A DNA stretch of 59,502 nucleotides from CAYHSR01 sp043821725 (GCA_043821725.1 JBDRCM010000002.1:1-59502), one strand, 5' to 3'. Shown: positions 50,122 to 58,733, counted from the stretch's first letter. The notes: generated by a model not told the origin, from the letters alone. A program made the numbers and translations.

Positions 50122-52763
50122 TAATAGGAAATTATAATTTCCGAGTTTATCGCGCTTACCTTTACCGCACTGCCTTCTTTAATTTTTCCTTCTATTATTT
50201 TTAGCGCCAGATCATCCATTATTTCGTTCTGTATCACTCTTTTTAACGGACGAGCTCCATAATCTTCGTCATATCCTTTTTTAGCAAGAAATTTTTTTGC
50301 TTTTTCATCAATAGTGAGGTTTATTTTATTTTTCGCGAGGCGTTCGCGGATTTTTTCCAATTGCAAGTCAACGATTTTTGATATTTGATTTTGATTAAGC
50401 GATTGGAATATAATTATTTCATCAACTCTGTTCAAAAATTCCGGCTTAAAATGCAATTTTAGTTGTTCATTTATTCTTTCACTGATTTCTTTTTCAAGAT
50501 TTTTTCTTGTATTTTTTCTGTGATCATCAAATCCAAGGTCTCCTTTTTTATTGAAGTCAATAATCAGCTCGCCGCCAAGGTTGCTTGTCATTATTAAAAT
50601 TGTATTTTTAAAATTTACTTTTCTTCCTTTTGAGTCGCTTATGTGTCCTTCGTCAAGTATTTGAAGAAGCACATTAAATACGTCCGGATGCGCTTTTTCA
50701 ATTTCATCAAGCAGTATCACGCAATATGGCTTTCTGCGCACTATTTCCGTAAGCTGGCCTCCTTCTTCATAGCCAACATATCCGGGTGGAGATCCGGTAA
50801 TTTTTGATACTGAATGCTTCTCCATATATTCGCTCATATCAATGCGGACTAGAGCTTCTTCGCTGTCAAACATGAATTCAGCCAAAGATTTTGCCAATTC
50901 TGTTTTGCCAACCCCTGTTGGCCCTAAAAACATAAACGATCCAATTGGCCGGTTGGGCTCTGCTATGCCGGCTCTTGATCTTCTAATGGCGCTTGAAACG
51001 GCGTTTATGGCTTTTTCCTGACCAACAACGCGGCAGGACAATTCTTTTTCCATGTTGGCTAATTTTTCTGCTTCACTGCGAAGCATTTTTGCCACAGGGA
51101 TGCCTGTCCAGCGCGATACAACAGCCGCTATATCTTGCTCTGAAACTTCTTCCTTTAGTATTCCTTTATTTTTCTGCAGTTCACTAAGTTTTTTTTCATT
51201 TTTCTTTATTTCAGTAACAAGCTCCGGAATTCTGCCATATCGTATTTCAGCCACTTTTTGTAAATCGCCGTTTCGTTCCTGAATGTCAGCTTCCTGCTTC
51301 AACTTGTCAATCTCTTTTTTTTTGTCATGGATTTTGCTTATAATGTCTTTTTCGTTCTTCCATCTTGCTTCAAGCTCAACGCTTTTTTCGCGCAAGTCAG
51401 CCAGCTCTTTTTCAATTTTTCCCAATCGCTCTTTTACTTCAGGATCCTTTTCTTTTTTAAGAGCTCTTTTTTCAATTTCAAATTTAATAAGTTTTCGTTT
51501 CATTATATCAAGCTCGTCAGGCATGGAATCAATCTGCATCCTTAAAGCTGACGTAGCTTCATCCACCAAATCAATGGCTTTATCCGGAAGGAATCTGTCT
51601 GTAATATATCTTTCAGAAAGATCAACAGCTGAAATAATCGCTGAATCCGTAATTCTAACTCCATGATGAACTTCATATTTTTCTTTTATGCCTCTTAAAA
51701 TTGCTATTGTATCTTCCTCGCTTGGTTCATTAACAACTATGGGTTGGAAACGTCGTTCAAAAGCCGCATCCTTTTCAACGTGTTTTTGATATTCTTTGAG
51801 AGTTGTGGCTCCGATTGTGCGAAGTTTTCCGCGAGCAAGTGCCGGCTTAAGCATGTTTGACGCATCAACCGACCCTTCAGATGAGCCAGCTCCGACTATT
51901 GCGTGCAGTTCATCAATAAAAAGAATGATTGATCCGTTTGATGAGTCAATCTCTTTTAAAAGGGTTTTTAAACGATCTTCAAACTCACCTCTGAACTTAG
52001 TTCCCGCTAAAAGCGAGCCAAGATCAAGCGCCAGTATTTGTTTGTTTTTTAATGATTCTGGAACGTCGCCATTTACAATTCTTTGTGCTAACCCCTCAAC
52101 CACTGCTGTTTTTCCTACGCCGGGCTCTCCAATCAATACCGGATTATTTTTTGTTCTTCTGCTTAGAATTTGCATGACACGCCGTATTTCATTATCACGA
52201 CCGATTATTGGATCGATTTTTTCTTCTCCCGCCATTTGCGTTAAATTATTGCAATATTTTTCAAGCACATTGAATTTTGATTCAGGTTCGGGGTTGTCTA
52301 TTTTTACGCCACCTCTAATTTCAGAAAGAGTTTTCAGTATCTGTTCATAACCAATGTCGCGCGTTTTTAGAATTTCAGAAATAGGATTTTTACCGGTTAA
52401 AAAAGCAAGAAAAAGATGCTCAACGCTGATAAATTGGTCTCCCATTTTTTTTGATTCAACTCCTGCTATCTGAAGAATGTGCATCATTGCTGGGCCAAGC
52501 ACTATTTGTCCGATAGGGGAAAATTGTTTGGACGCATCTTGTTGTTTTGGCAGTTTATCAATCAAAAGTTGCACTTCAGCTTTAAGCGGTATTATTTCAA
52601 TGTTGTTTTTCGCCAAAATAGAGGCGATTATTGAATCATCATCTTCAAGAAGAGCAAAAAACAAGTGAACCGGATCAACGGCTTGCTGTCCATTGCCGTT
52701 TGCTACGCCTGCGGCTTGCTGAAGTTTTTCCTGTGCTTTGCTTGTAAAATTTTGAGGAATCAT
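50121..52763 (-). CDS. clpB: ClpB disaggregase
   Basis: 880 aa, complete. N-terminal domain (SKAQEKLQQAAGVANGNGQQ), first AAA+ with Walker A GEPGVGKTAVVEGLA near 207, a middle coiled-coil domain (about 400-540, KEKDPEVKERLGKIEKELAD), second AAA+ with GPTGVGKTELAKSLAEFMF near 613 and sensor region LNRVDEIIIFQSL near 775. ClpB rescues aggregated proteins with DnaK. It sits behind a CIRCE-like operator, so heat-shock control by HrcA is likely. The stop codon is shared with repeat copy 4. Confidence 0.98.
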   Translation of the reverse strand: MIPQNFTSKAQEKLQQAAGVANGNGQQAVDPVHLFFALLEDDDSIIASILAKNNIEIIPLKAEVQLLIDKLPKQQDASKQFSPIGQIVLGPAMMHILQIAGVESKKMGDQFISVEHLFLAFLTGKNPISEILKTRDIGYEQILKTLSEIRGGVKIDNPEPESKFNVLEKYCNNLTQMAGEEKIDPIIGRDNEIRRVMQILSRRTKNNPVLIGEPGVGKTAVVEGLAQRIVNGDVPESLKNKQILALDLGSLLAGTKFRGEFEDRLKTLLKEIDSSNGSIILFIDELHAIVGAGSSEGSVDASNMLKPALARGKLRTIGATTLKEYQKHVEKDAAFERRFQPIVVNEPSEEDTIAILRGIKEKYEVHHGVRITDSAIISAVDLSERYITDRFLPDKAIDLVDEATSALRMQIDSMPDELDIMKRKLIKFEIEKRALKKEKDPEVKERLGKIEKELADLREKSVELEARWKNEKDIISKIHDKKKEIDKLKQEADIQERNGDLQKVAEIRYGRIPELVTEIKKNEKKLSELQKNKGILKEEVSEQDIAAVVSRWTGIPVAKMLRSEAEKLANMEKELSCRVVGQEKAINAVSSAIRRSRAGIAEPNRPIGSFMFLGPTGVGKTELAKSLAEFMFDSEEALVRIDMSEYMEKHSVSKITGSPPGYVGYEEGGQLTEIVRRKPYCVILLDEIEKAHPDVFNVLLQILDEGHISDSKGRKVNFKNTILIMTSNLGGELIIDFNKKGDLGFDDHRKNTRKNLEKEISERINEQLKLHFKPEFLNRVDEIIIFQSLNQNQISKIVDLQLEKIRERLAKNKINLTIDEKAKKFLAKKGYDEDYGARPLKRVIQNEIMDDLALKIIEGKIKEGSAVKVSAINSEIIISY

Positions 52764-52816
52764 ATGAATATTTAGTATGAAGTATTGTTAAGTTTTAGGT
52801 AAATTTTGTAAGCGAG

Positions 52817-52843
52817 TTATCACTCTCTTTTATAGAGTGATAA
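52817..52843. promoter_or_regulatory. CIRCE-like HrcA operator
   Basis: TTATCACTC-N9-GAGTGATAA is a perfect inverted repeat with the spacing of the CIRCE consensus (TTAGCACTC-N9-GAGTGCTAA), differing by one symmetric base. It overlaps the clpB -10 and lies 54 nt before its ATG, as expected for HrcA repression. Confidence 0.88.
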
Positions 52844-52869
52844 TAACATGAATTGAATGTGATTGTCAA
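52840..52869 (-). promoter_or_regulatory. Promoter for clpB
   Basis: On the minus strand TTGACA (52869-52864), 18 nt, TATTAT (52845-52840). The -10 is overlapped by the CIRCE-like repeat, which would let HrcA block RNA polymerase. Confidence 0.7.
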
Positions 52870-52895
52870 GTATGATATTCTTTGATGTGAACAAT

Positions 52896-53264
52896 ATGGC
52901 AATAAGAGAAATAAAAATTAAAATACCGCGCAGAAATAAGCGCGCTTATCTTAAATTCAAGGAATTGGCCAGACAATTTGTAAGGCAAAGAGTTGATTTT
53001 TATAACCGATATTACAATTATTCTTATAATAGGATTTTTATTAAGAATCAAAAGACGCGATGGGGGAGTTGTTCTGAAAATAGAAATTTGAATTTTAATT
53101 ATAGAATAATTTTTTTCCCGCCAAGGGTTGCCGACTATATAATCGTGCATGAGCTCTGTCATCTAAAGGAGATGAATCATTCCAAAAGATATTGGGCCAT
53201 AGTTTCAATTATATTTCCTGACTATAAAAAAATCGAACATCAGCTTAAGTGGCTGGCGAGTTGA
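52896..53264 (+). CDS. YgjP-like (DUF45) zinc metallopeptidase
   Basis: 122 aa from ATG 52896. RTRWGSC-type segment KTRWGSCSENRNLNFNYRII near 50-70, then YIIVHELCHLKEMNHSKRYW near 81-100: HELCH is the zinc HExxH and the following N-H-S-x-x-Y-W supplies the third ligand. Family proteins are usually about 230 aa; here the N-terminal domain is shortened. An in-frame ATG at 52872 overlaps the clpB promoter. Target unknown. Confidence 0.85.
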   Translation: MAIREIKIKIPRRNKRAYLKFKELARQFVRQRVDFYNRYYNYSYNRIFIKNQKTRWGSCSENRNLNFNYRIIFFPPRVADYIIVHELCHLKEMNHSKRYWAIVSIIFPDYKKIEHQLKWLAS

Positions 53265-53312
53265 TACTTATCCACAAAAAAATCAAACCTATTTTTTTTA
53301 TTAAAGAAAATA

Positions 53313-53321
53313 TGGTATAAT
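53313..53321 (+). promoter_or_regulatory. Extended -10 promoter upstream of the DUF5652-like gene
   Basis: TGGTATAAT at 53313-53321 with no clear -35. The leader (about 105 nt) has a CGCCGATTCATTCGGCGG hairpin at 53400-53417 before the ATG 53436. Confidence 0.45.
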
Positions 53322-53435
53322 GTTTTCAGAGATAGACCATCCCAAGTAAATCACAGTGCAAAAAAAGGGGGTGGCGCAAAAAATAATTCAAAAATCGCAC
53401 GCCGATTCATTCGGCGGGTTAAAAGAAAAAAGTAT

Positions 53436-53840
53436 ATGCTGAAATTTGCGCCTCAAATATTTAATGACATAACAACAGGTAGCCAAACATGGATAATTTT
53501 AATGTTGATAGCGTTGTGGGTGATACCGTGGAAGGCCGTTGCTCTATGGAAGTCAGCAAGGAATAATCAAAAAGGATGGTTCGTGGTATTGATGCTTTTA
53601 AATACCATCGCAATAGTTGATGCCATTTATATTTTTATCTTCAGCGACAAAAAAGGAAAAGACAAATGTGGATGCGCGCCTGCAGTGGCTCAGCTTCCGA
53701 TTGTTAAAAAGACAGTAAAGAAGATAGTAAAGAAAAATAAGGAGGCAGTGGCTAAGAAAAATAGTAAGTTGAAAATGACTGCTAATCCAATGATTGCAAA
53801 AACTAAAAAAGTCAAAAAGAAAATTGTAAAAAAGAAGTGA
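53436..53840 (+). CDS. DUF5652-like two-TM protein with Lys-rich tail
   Basis: 134 aa. TM helices near 18-36 and 48-70; the loop WKAVALWKSARNNQKGWFVV and then LLNTIAIVDAIYIFIFS matches the DUF5652 type common in CPR. The C-terminal 55 residues are nearly all Lys, Val, Ala and Asn (KKTVKKIVKKNKEAVAKKNS), like histone H1 tails, and may bind nucleic acid or wall polymers. A Cys-x-Cys pair (CGC) near 79. Followed by a terminator. Confidence 0.75.
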   Translation: MLKFAPQIFNDITTGSQTWIILMLIALWVIPWKAVALWKSARNNQKGWFVVLMLLNTIAIVDAIYIFIFSDKKGKDKCGCAPAVAQLPIVKKTVKKIVKKNKEAVAKKNSKLKMTANPMIAKTKKVKKKIVKKK

Positions 53841-53871
53841 GAATTTATTAACAAAATATTTCATTAAACAG

Positions 53872-53900
53872 TTAGCGGATTAAATCCGCTAATTTTTTTT
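53872..53900 (+). terminator. Terminator after the DUF5652-like gene
   Basis: Perfect 9-bp stem TTAGCGGAT/ATCCGCTAA with a 3-nt loop and TTTTTTTT. Confidence 0.9.
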
Positions 53901-53947
53901 AAATCAGAGCTCTTGAATAAAAAAATTATTTATATTACAATTATGAG

Positions 53948-54200
53948 TGCTTATGTGAACTGTGGCCGCGCAAATGCCCGGATCCGTCCCAGGGGATAGT
54001 AAAAGGGCGCGTTTCCATAGTTTGCATACGCATTGAGAAGCAGAGCGAGGCGCTGAGAGTTCGGTGAAAAGCTAAGATATTTTAATATCCGAACTTCGGG
54101 TTCTTTTCGTGGTAATGGAAAGATTCCCCCTCGGGAAGCGCTAAGCCCTGCTTCTCGCCAATGTATTCCTGTTAGGTTAACCATAATCGTTGATCTAATG
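53948..54200 (+). ncRNA. Candidate structured RNA A (about 250 nt)
   Basis: GC-rich island in AT-rich DNA without a credible ORF. Nested pairings: AACTGTGG (53958) with CCATAGTT; CGCGC with GCGCG inside it; CATTGAGAAGCAG (54030) with CTGCTTCTC-GCC-AATG (54153-54168); AGTTCGG with CCGAACT; GATATTTTAATATC hairpin. Strand is uncertain since pairings hold for both; plus is chosen for the neighbours. It does not match RNase P, 6S, SRP or tmRNA motifs that I know. Confidence 0.5.
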
Positions 54201-54202
54201 GG

Positions 54203-54231
54203 TTGACATATTTGAGAAAACGTGCTTAAAT
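54203..54231 (+). promoter_or_regulatory. Promoter downstream of structured RNA A
   Basis: Perfect TTGACA, 17 nt, TTAAAT. It probably starts a transcript through RNA B (54240-54400) into the EamA gene. Confidence 0.5.
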
Positions 54232-54239
54232 ATAGCAAG

Positions 54240-54440
54240 GCATGTTGCGTTCCGCTGGATCCAAAGTGGTGCGCGACCGCACAAAAAAAGGAGGTGAAAC
54301 ACCCAATCCGTCGAAGCAGGCGCAATTCGATTGCTACCGATTTCCCCCTGGGAAAAGCATTGATTGCGCTTTGCTTCGGCGGTTCTTCACAAATACGTTA
54401 AAAAATGATAAAATGCATACACTGAATAAGTGTTTTTTTG
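54240..54440 (+). ncRNA. Structured leader / candidate RNA B before the transporter
   Basis: A long stem CGAAGCAGGCGCAAT...ATTGCGCTTTGCTTCG (54314-54382 region), a GTGCG/CGCAC hairpin, and GGAGGTGAAACACC, in which an SD-like site is paired with its own continuation and no start codon follows. Near the end ACACT-GAATA-AGTGT plus TTTTTTTG looks like a weak terminator just before the transporter ATG, so attenuation is possible. Confidence 0.45.
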
Positions 54441-54447
54441 TTTTTTT

Positions 54448-55386
54448 ATGCATTATTTATTTTTTGCGATAATCGGCTATATTCTGCTCGGAATTGTAAA
54501 CATTTTTGATAAATTTATTTTAACAAAAGCAATCAAGCAGCCACTGGTGTTTGTTTTTTACTCAACAGCGCTTGTGCTTCCCATTTTTTTATTTCTTCCT
54601 TTTGGTGTTTTAACGTTGGAAAGCCCGCTTCATTATTTTATTGCCTCTTTTGCAGGCATTTTTTTTGGCTTGGCTTTATGGGCAATGTACAAAGGCTTTC
54701 AAGAAAGCGAAGTAAGCCATGGAGCGCCTTTGCTTGGCGCTTCAACTCCTTTTTTTGTTTTAATTTTAAGCGTATTATTTCTTAGGGAGCAGTTAAGCGG
54801 ACAGCAGTTGGTTGGCATTATTATATTGGTTATCGGTTCAGTAATGATATCATTTGAAAAAAGCCGCAGGCATAAAGGCCTGCATGCGGGGCTTTTATAC
54901 ATTGTACTGTCAGGTTTTCTATATGCTGTTTCTCATGTTGCGTCAAAATATATTTATGATATTTACGGTTTTTACAGCGGTCTGGTTTGGACAAGGGGAT
55001 TTATGGCGCTTTTTGGAATTTGCTTGCTTTTTATCCCAATGGTAAGAAGGGAAATTTTTTGCAAAGACAATAGTCGAGCCACCAAAGCATCAATAAATGA
55101 GCTTAATCAAAAAACCAGCCGACCCCGCCAGATACTTTTAGTTGTTTTAAGCAGAGTTTTAGCTGTAGTGGCCGTGGTAATAATACAATACGCAATAGCA
55201 ATCGGGAGTGTTACCATTGTGAATGCATTGGCAGGCGCGCAATTCGCATTCATTATAGTTACGGTAATGCTTTTGACAAAATTCGTCCCTAAAATATTTA
55301 AAGAAAAATTTATTGTCGGTGAATTTGAGTGGGAGATGATTTCTGTGCTCATAATAGCAATTGGCATGATTGTTGTTATTACATGA
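54448..55386 (+). CDS. EamA/DMT-family transporter
   Basis: 312 aa with ten TM helices in two EamA halves: VNIFDKFILTKAIKQPLVFV, ALWAMYKGFQESEVSHGAPL then LREQLSGQQLVGIIILVIGS in half one; SHVASKYIYDIYGFYSGLVW and the closing IIAIGMIVVIT in half two. Typical substrates are amino acids, nucleotide sugars or drugs; none can be chosen. The cytoplasmic loop in half two (about 205-235) is long. Confidence 0.85.
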   Translation: MHYLFFAIIGYILLGIVNIFDKFILTKAIKQPLVFVFYSTALVLPIFLFLPFGVLTLESPLHYFIASFAGIFFGLALWAMYKGFQESEVSHGAPLLGASTPFFVLILSVLFLREQLSGQQLVGIIILVIGSVMISFEKSRRHKGLHAGLLYIVLSGFLYAVSHVASKYIYDIYGFYSGLVWTRGFMALFGICLLFIPMVRREIFCKDNSRATKASINELNQKTSRPRQILLVVLSRVLAVVAVVIIQYAIAIGSVTIVNALAGAQFAFIIVTVMLLTKFVPKIFKEKFIVGEFEWEMISVLIIAIGMIVVIT

Positions 55387-55461
55387 ATGGCAAGTAAGCA
55401 TTATTAACCGCGCATAAGAAAATATCATCTCGACATGAACAAGTCCTAAAGAATTAAAAAG

Positions 55462-56466
55462 ATGAAGCATAAAATTTTAAAAATAATTATCACAATCGCG
55501 TCTTTCATCTTTTTGTTTTTAATGATCGCGATTATTAGTAATAATACAATGAAAAAAGAACAAGGGAACACAATATTTGGATTAAGTTTTTCTCCATATT
55601 ATGCGAAATATCTTAATTTAGACGCTAAAGAAGCGTTTCGCGAAATTTTGCAAGAAATGGATTTTAAGTACATTCGCTTGACAGCTCAATGGGATAAGAT
55701 AGAGGCAAAGCGTGGAGTTTATAATTTTACTGATTTGGATTGGATGATGAAAATGGCAGTTGAAAATAAAGCAAAAATTATTTTAACAGTGGGTAGGAAA
55801 ACCCCTCGCTGGCCTGAATGTCATATTCCAGAATGGGCGAAAAAAATGCAATTTCAAGAATACAAAGGAGATTTGCATAAATTTATAGAGCAGGTTGTAA
55901 ATAGATATAAGGACAATCCGGCTTTGGAAATTTGGCAGGTGGAAAATGAGCCGTATCTGGCTTTTGGTGAATGTTCTGTAATGGCCTCTCAAGACCTGCG
56001 TGATGAAATTGATCTTGTGAGAAGTCTTGATAATATGCATAAGGTAATGGTTACTGACAGTGGAGAGCTAAGTTGGTGGAGAAAGACCGCACAAGCCGGA
56101 GATTTGTTTGGCACCACCATGTACAGAGTTGTGTGGAATCGTTTTTTTGGATATTTTAGTTATGATTGGATGCCGGCAAAGCTGTACAATCTTAAGTTAA
56201 TGCTTAATAAAAGAGAATTAGATGAAGCATATATCGTAGAACTGCAAGCAGAACCATGGATACCTGCGCAATCTGTGCACGCCACTCCATTGGGAGAACA
56301 ATATAAATCATTCAGTATGAAGCGCTTGGAAAAAAATATTGATTATGCAACCAGAACAGGGATGCCTCGCGCTTATTTGTGGGGAGCTGAATGGTGGATT
56401 TGGGTTGAAAAACAGTATGGAGTGGGGCAGTATATTGAATATATTAAAACACTGCGCAAGGATTGA
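55462..56466 (+). CDS. Membrane-anchored glycoside-hydrolase-like TIM-barrel protein
   Basis: 334 aa. One N-terminal anchor (8-28), then FGLSFSPYYAKYLNLDAKEA, FKYIRLTAQWDKIEAKRGVY, a probable acid/base Glu in IWQVENEPYLAFG near 160 and a probable nucleophile Glu in AYIVELQAEPWIPA near 262. The RxxxxWxxIE and NEP signatures fit clan GH-A (GH5/39/42-like). It likely acts on the outside. 75 nt after the transporter; both could take part in envelope glycans. Confidence 0.8.
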   Translation: MKHKILKIIITIASFIFLFLMIAIISNNTMKKEQGNTIFGLSFSPYYAKYLNLDAKEAFREILQEMDFKYIRLTAQWDKIEAKRGVYNFTDLDWMMKMAVENKAKIILTVGRKTPRWPECHIPEWAKKMQFQEYKGDLHKFIEQVVNRYKDNPALEIWQVENEPYLAFGECSVMASQDLRDEIDLVRSLDNMHKVMVTDSGELSWWRKTAQAGDLFGTTMYRVVWNRFFGYFSYDWMPAKLYNLKLMLNKRELDEAYIVELQAEPWIPAQSVHATPLGEQYKSFSMKRLEKNIDYATRTGMPRAYLWGAEWWIWVEKQYGVGQYIEYIKTLRKD

Positions 56467-56522
56467 CATTTATTTAATTACTGTTATTATATCCGAGTAA
56501 TTCATTATGCGTAAAAAAATGC

Positions 56523-56596
56523 GCGCGCCTAGCTCAGCTGGTTAGAGCGCCTCGTTTACACCGAGGAGGTCAGGGGTTCGAATCCCTTGGCGCGCA
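56523..56596 (+). tRNA. tRNA-Val (TAC)
   Basis: Acceptor GCGCGCC/GGCGCGC, anticodon stem CCTCG/CGAGG with loop TTTACAC (anticodon TAC), T-arm AGGGG/CCCTT with one G-T pair. CCA not encoded. Confidence 0.95.
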
Positions 56597-56686
56597 CAAA
56601 AAAACAGGGTCAAAAAATCTTCTTTTTTTATCTACAAGCAAAATATTGAAAAAAAATAAAAATTAATGTAATATATTTATTGTTCT

Positions 56687-56975
56687 ATGTCTGGCATCAA
56701 ACAAAAGGAGGAATCCACGACCAAGAAGAAGTTGTTCAGCAGTAAGTAGTCTGGAGCAAGACGTCAATTTGTGCAGTAAAAAACTCGCATGCTTTGCATG
56801 CCGAGAAAACCGTCACAGACGGAAAGTATTGCGGGACATTGGCGAGCACTCTTAGAACTCGCACTCAAACCTCCCGCATATTCCTTATAACATTAAAAAA
56901 TGTTGTAAGGAGTATCAATAGGTTTGAGTGTTAAAAGAATTAAAAAGCCGATAAATTTTATCGGTTTTTTAATAT
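56687..56975 (+). ncRNA. Candidate structured RNA C (about 290 nt) with terminator
   Basis: Hairpins in order: GTCT-GGAGCA-AGAC, CTC-GCATGC-TTT-GCATGC-C-GAG, CCGTC-ACA-GACGG, GCGGGA...TCCCGC enclosing GCGAG...CTCGC, TCCTTATAACATT...AATGTTGTAAGGA, and a long-range ACTCAAACCT/AGGTTTGAGT pairing. It ends with GCCGATAAATTTTATCGG plus TTTTTT (56948-56972). A 20-codon frame from ATG 56687 (MSGIKQKEESTTKKKLFSSK) contains an AAAGGAGGA site inside. I do not recognise a family. Confidence 0.55.
56944..56972 (+). terminator. Terminator of RNA C
   Basis: AAAGCCGATAAA/TTTATCGGTTTT-type hairpin followed by T run. Confidence 0.85.
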
Positions 56976-57118
56976 TGCAGATTCAGTTGGGTGGACACAC
57001 ATCAAGTCGGCGAAAAACTTATCATTACCCGGTTTTTTTATAACTCTGCAACTTGTGTTCTAATATGGTTTTTAATCGCGTAATATGGTAAAATATATTT
57101 CATAATGAACTAATATTT

Positions 57119-58480
57119 ATGCTTGATAATAACAAAAAAGCTTGGATAGTAGCTGTTGACATGGGATATGGTCATCAAAGAGCCGCATATCCTTTGCGTC
57201 ATCTTAGTCCGGGTGGCAATGTCGTGCTTGCGAATAACTATAAAGGGATATTGCGTAGCGAGAAAAAAATTTGGTATAACTCCAGAATTGTTTACGAATT
57301 GATTTCAAGATTTAAAGCAGTACCATTTTTGGGTGAAAAAGTATTTGATTTGATGGATTATTTTCAGTCAATACCGCCATTTTATCCTCGCCGCGATTTA
57401 TCAAAGCCCACAACACAACTTAAAACAACATACAGATGGATAAGAAAAAAAAGATGGGGTAAGGGATTTATTAATTTTCTAAATGCGGAGAATCCCAAGA
57501 TACCATTAGTCAGCACTTTTTTTATTCCAGCTTTTATGGCTGAAGAGCATGGATATCAGGGAGAAATATATTGTGTTATCTGCGATGCCGATATCAGCAG
57601 GGCTTGGGCGCCTTTTAATCCAAAGAAGAGCAGAATAAAATATTTTGCGCCATGCAGGCGGGTAGTAGAGAGGTTGCTTTTGTATGGAGTTAAAAAAGAA
57701 AATATTTTTCTTACTGGCTTTCCTTTGCCAAAAGAAAACCTTGGTGGTCATAATTTAAATCTGCTTAAAAAGGATTTGGCGCAAAGGTTGATAAATCTTG
57801 ATCTATGCAGTCATTATAGAAAGAAATATGGCAGTACTGTTAATAGATTTTTAACAGATAAGCTTGCCGGGCTAAATGATAACACGCAAAAATGCGCGAG
57901 GCGCGTGCCAACCATAACATTTGCTGTTGGAGGCGCAGGCGCCCAGCGCCAGCTTGCTGATGATATTTTATTTAGTTTAAGGAATTTGATAATTAAGAAA
58001 AGAATTAATTTTAATTTAGTTGCAGGCAGTAGAAATGATGTATATCTGTATTTTATTGAGAGAATAAAAAGAGTTGGTTTGGAAAAAAGCTTGAATAATA
58101 ATTTAAATATTATTTTTAATGTCGATAAAGAACAGTATTTTAAAGATTTCAATGCAGAACTGAGGGTAACTGATGTGCTTTGGACAAAGCCGAGTGAGCT
58201 GGTTTTTTACGCTGCTCTGGGTCTTCCGGTTATTATGGCTCCATCAATCGGCTCGCAGGAAATTTTCAACCGCAGATGGCTTAAGACAATTGGAGCCGGT
58301 ATATCTCAGGAAGATCCGCTTTATGCAAGCGAATGGCTTATTGACTGGCTGGAAAGCGGGTGGCTTGCCGAGGCAGCAATGTCAGGTTATTTGGATGAGC
58401 GCCAATTTGGAACTTACAGTATAGAAGATGTATTATTTAAAGGCGTGAAGGAGCCGACTACGCATTATCAACTTTTATAA
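57119..58480 (+). CDS. GT-B-fold glycosyltransferase-like protein (GT28/MGDG-synthase-like)
   Basis: 453 aa. N-terminal AWIVAVDMGYGHQRAAYPLR resembles the G-x-G-H-x-x-A-A loop of GT28 enzymes (MurG, MGDG synthase). IPLVSTFFIPAFMAEEHGYQ and the IYCVICDADISRAWAPF segment follow. In the C-terminal half, TITFAVGGAGAQRQLADDIL and then TKPSELVFYAALGLPVIMAP with SIGSQEIFNRRWL match the donor-binding part. Acceptor unknown; a glycolipid or wall glycan is likely. No TM helix. Confidence 0.75.
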   Translation: MLDNNKKAWIVAVDMGYGHQRAAYPLRHLSPGGNVVLANNYKGILRSEKKIWYNSRIVYELISRFKAVPFLGEKVFDLMDYFQSIPPFYPRRDLSKPTTQLKTTYRWIRKKRWGKGFINFLNAENPKIPLVSTFFIPAFMAEEHGYQGEIYCVICDADISRAWAPFNPKKSRIKYFAPCRRVVERLLLYGVKKENIFLTGFPLPKENLGGHNLNLLKKDLAQRLINLDLCSHYRKKYGSTVNRFLTDKLAGLNDNTQKCARRVPTITFAVGGAGAQRQLADDILFSLRNLIIKKRINFNLVAGSRNDVYLYFIERIKRVGLEKSLNNNLNIIFNVDKEQYFKDFNAELRVTDVLWTKPSELVFYAALGLPVIMAPSIGSQEIFNRRWLKTIGAGISQEDPLYASEWLIDWLESGWLAEAAMSGYLDERQFGTYSIEDVLFKGVKEPTTHYQLL

Positions 58481-58617
58481 AACATGAATAGGGTATGTTC
58501 TAATTAATGTTATAACGTTTTGAATTATCTTAGTCCAATTTTGTTTTCAAATTTTCAAAGAACATACTGTCTATCCGACCAATTTATTAAATTGATTTGA
58601 GCGAGATAGGCGAGTGA

Positions 58618-58646
58618 TTGACATTTTAGTGTAAATGTCGTATAAT
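58618..58646 (+). promoter_or_regulatory. Consensus promoter for tRNA-Asn
   Basis: TTGACA, 17 nt, TATAAT: a perfect match, 15 nt before the tRNA. Confidence 0.85.
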
Positions 58647-58661
58647 ATTTTAACAATTTAT

Positions 58662-58733
58662 TCCGGGGTAGCGCAGCGGTAGCGCAGTTGACTGTTAATC
58701 AATTGGTCGCGGGTTCGAATCCCGCCCCCGGAG
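58662..58733 (+). tRNA. tRNA-Asn (GTT), integration target
   Basis: Acceptor TCCGGGG/CCCCGGA, anticodon loop CTGTTAA (anticodon GTT), T-arm GCGGG/CCCGC. CCA not encoded. The 3' half overlaps the last 13 codons of the convergent serine recombinase, so the element's attachment site lies in this tRNA. Confidence 0.95.

Noticed and set aside
51796..52350. 184-aa plus-strand ORF inside clpB
   Set aside because: It is the antisense shadow of highly conserved ClpB coding sequence.
53948..54200. RNase P RNA or SRP RNA
   Set aside because: No GAGGAAAGTCC or ACAGAA segments and no GGAAG/GCAG tetraloop helix were found on either strand.
53951..54325. 124-aa ORF on the minus strand and 76-aa ORF at 54242 on the plus strand
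   Set aside because: They cover the paired arms of structured RNA A and B, show no family pattern and lack SD sites.
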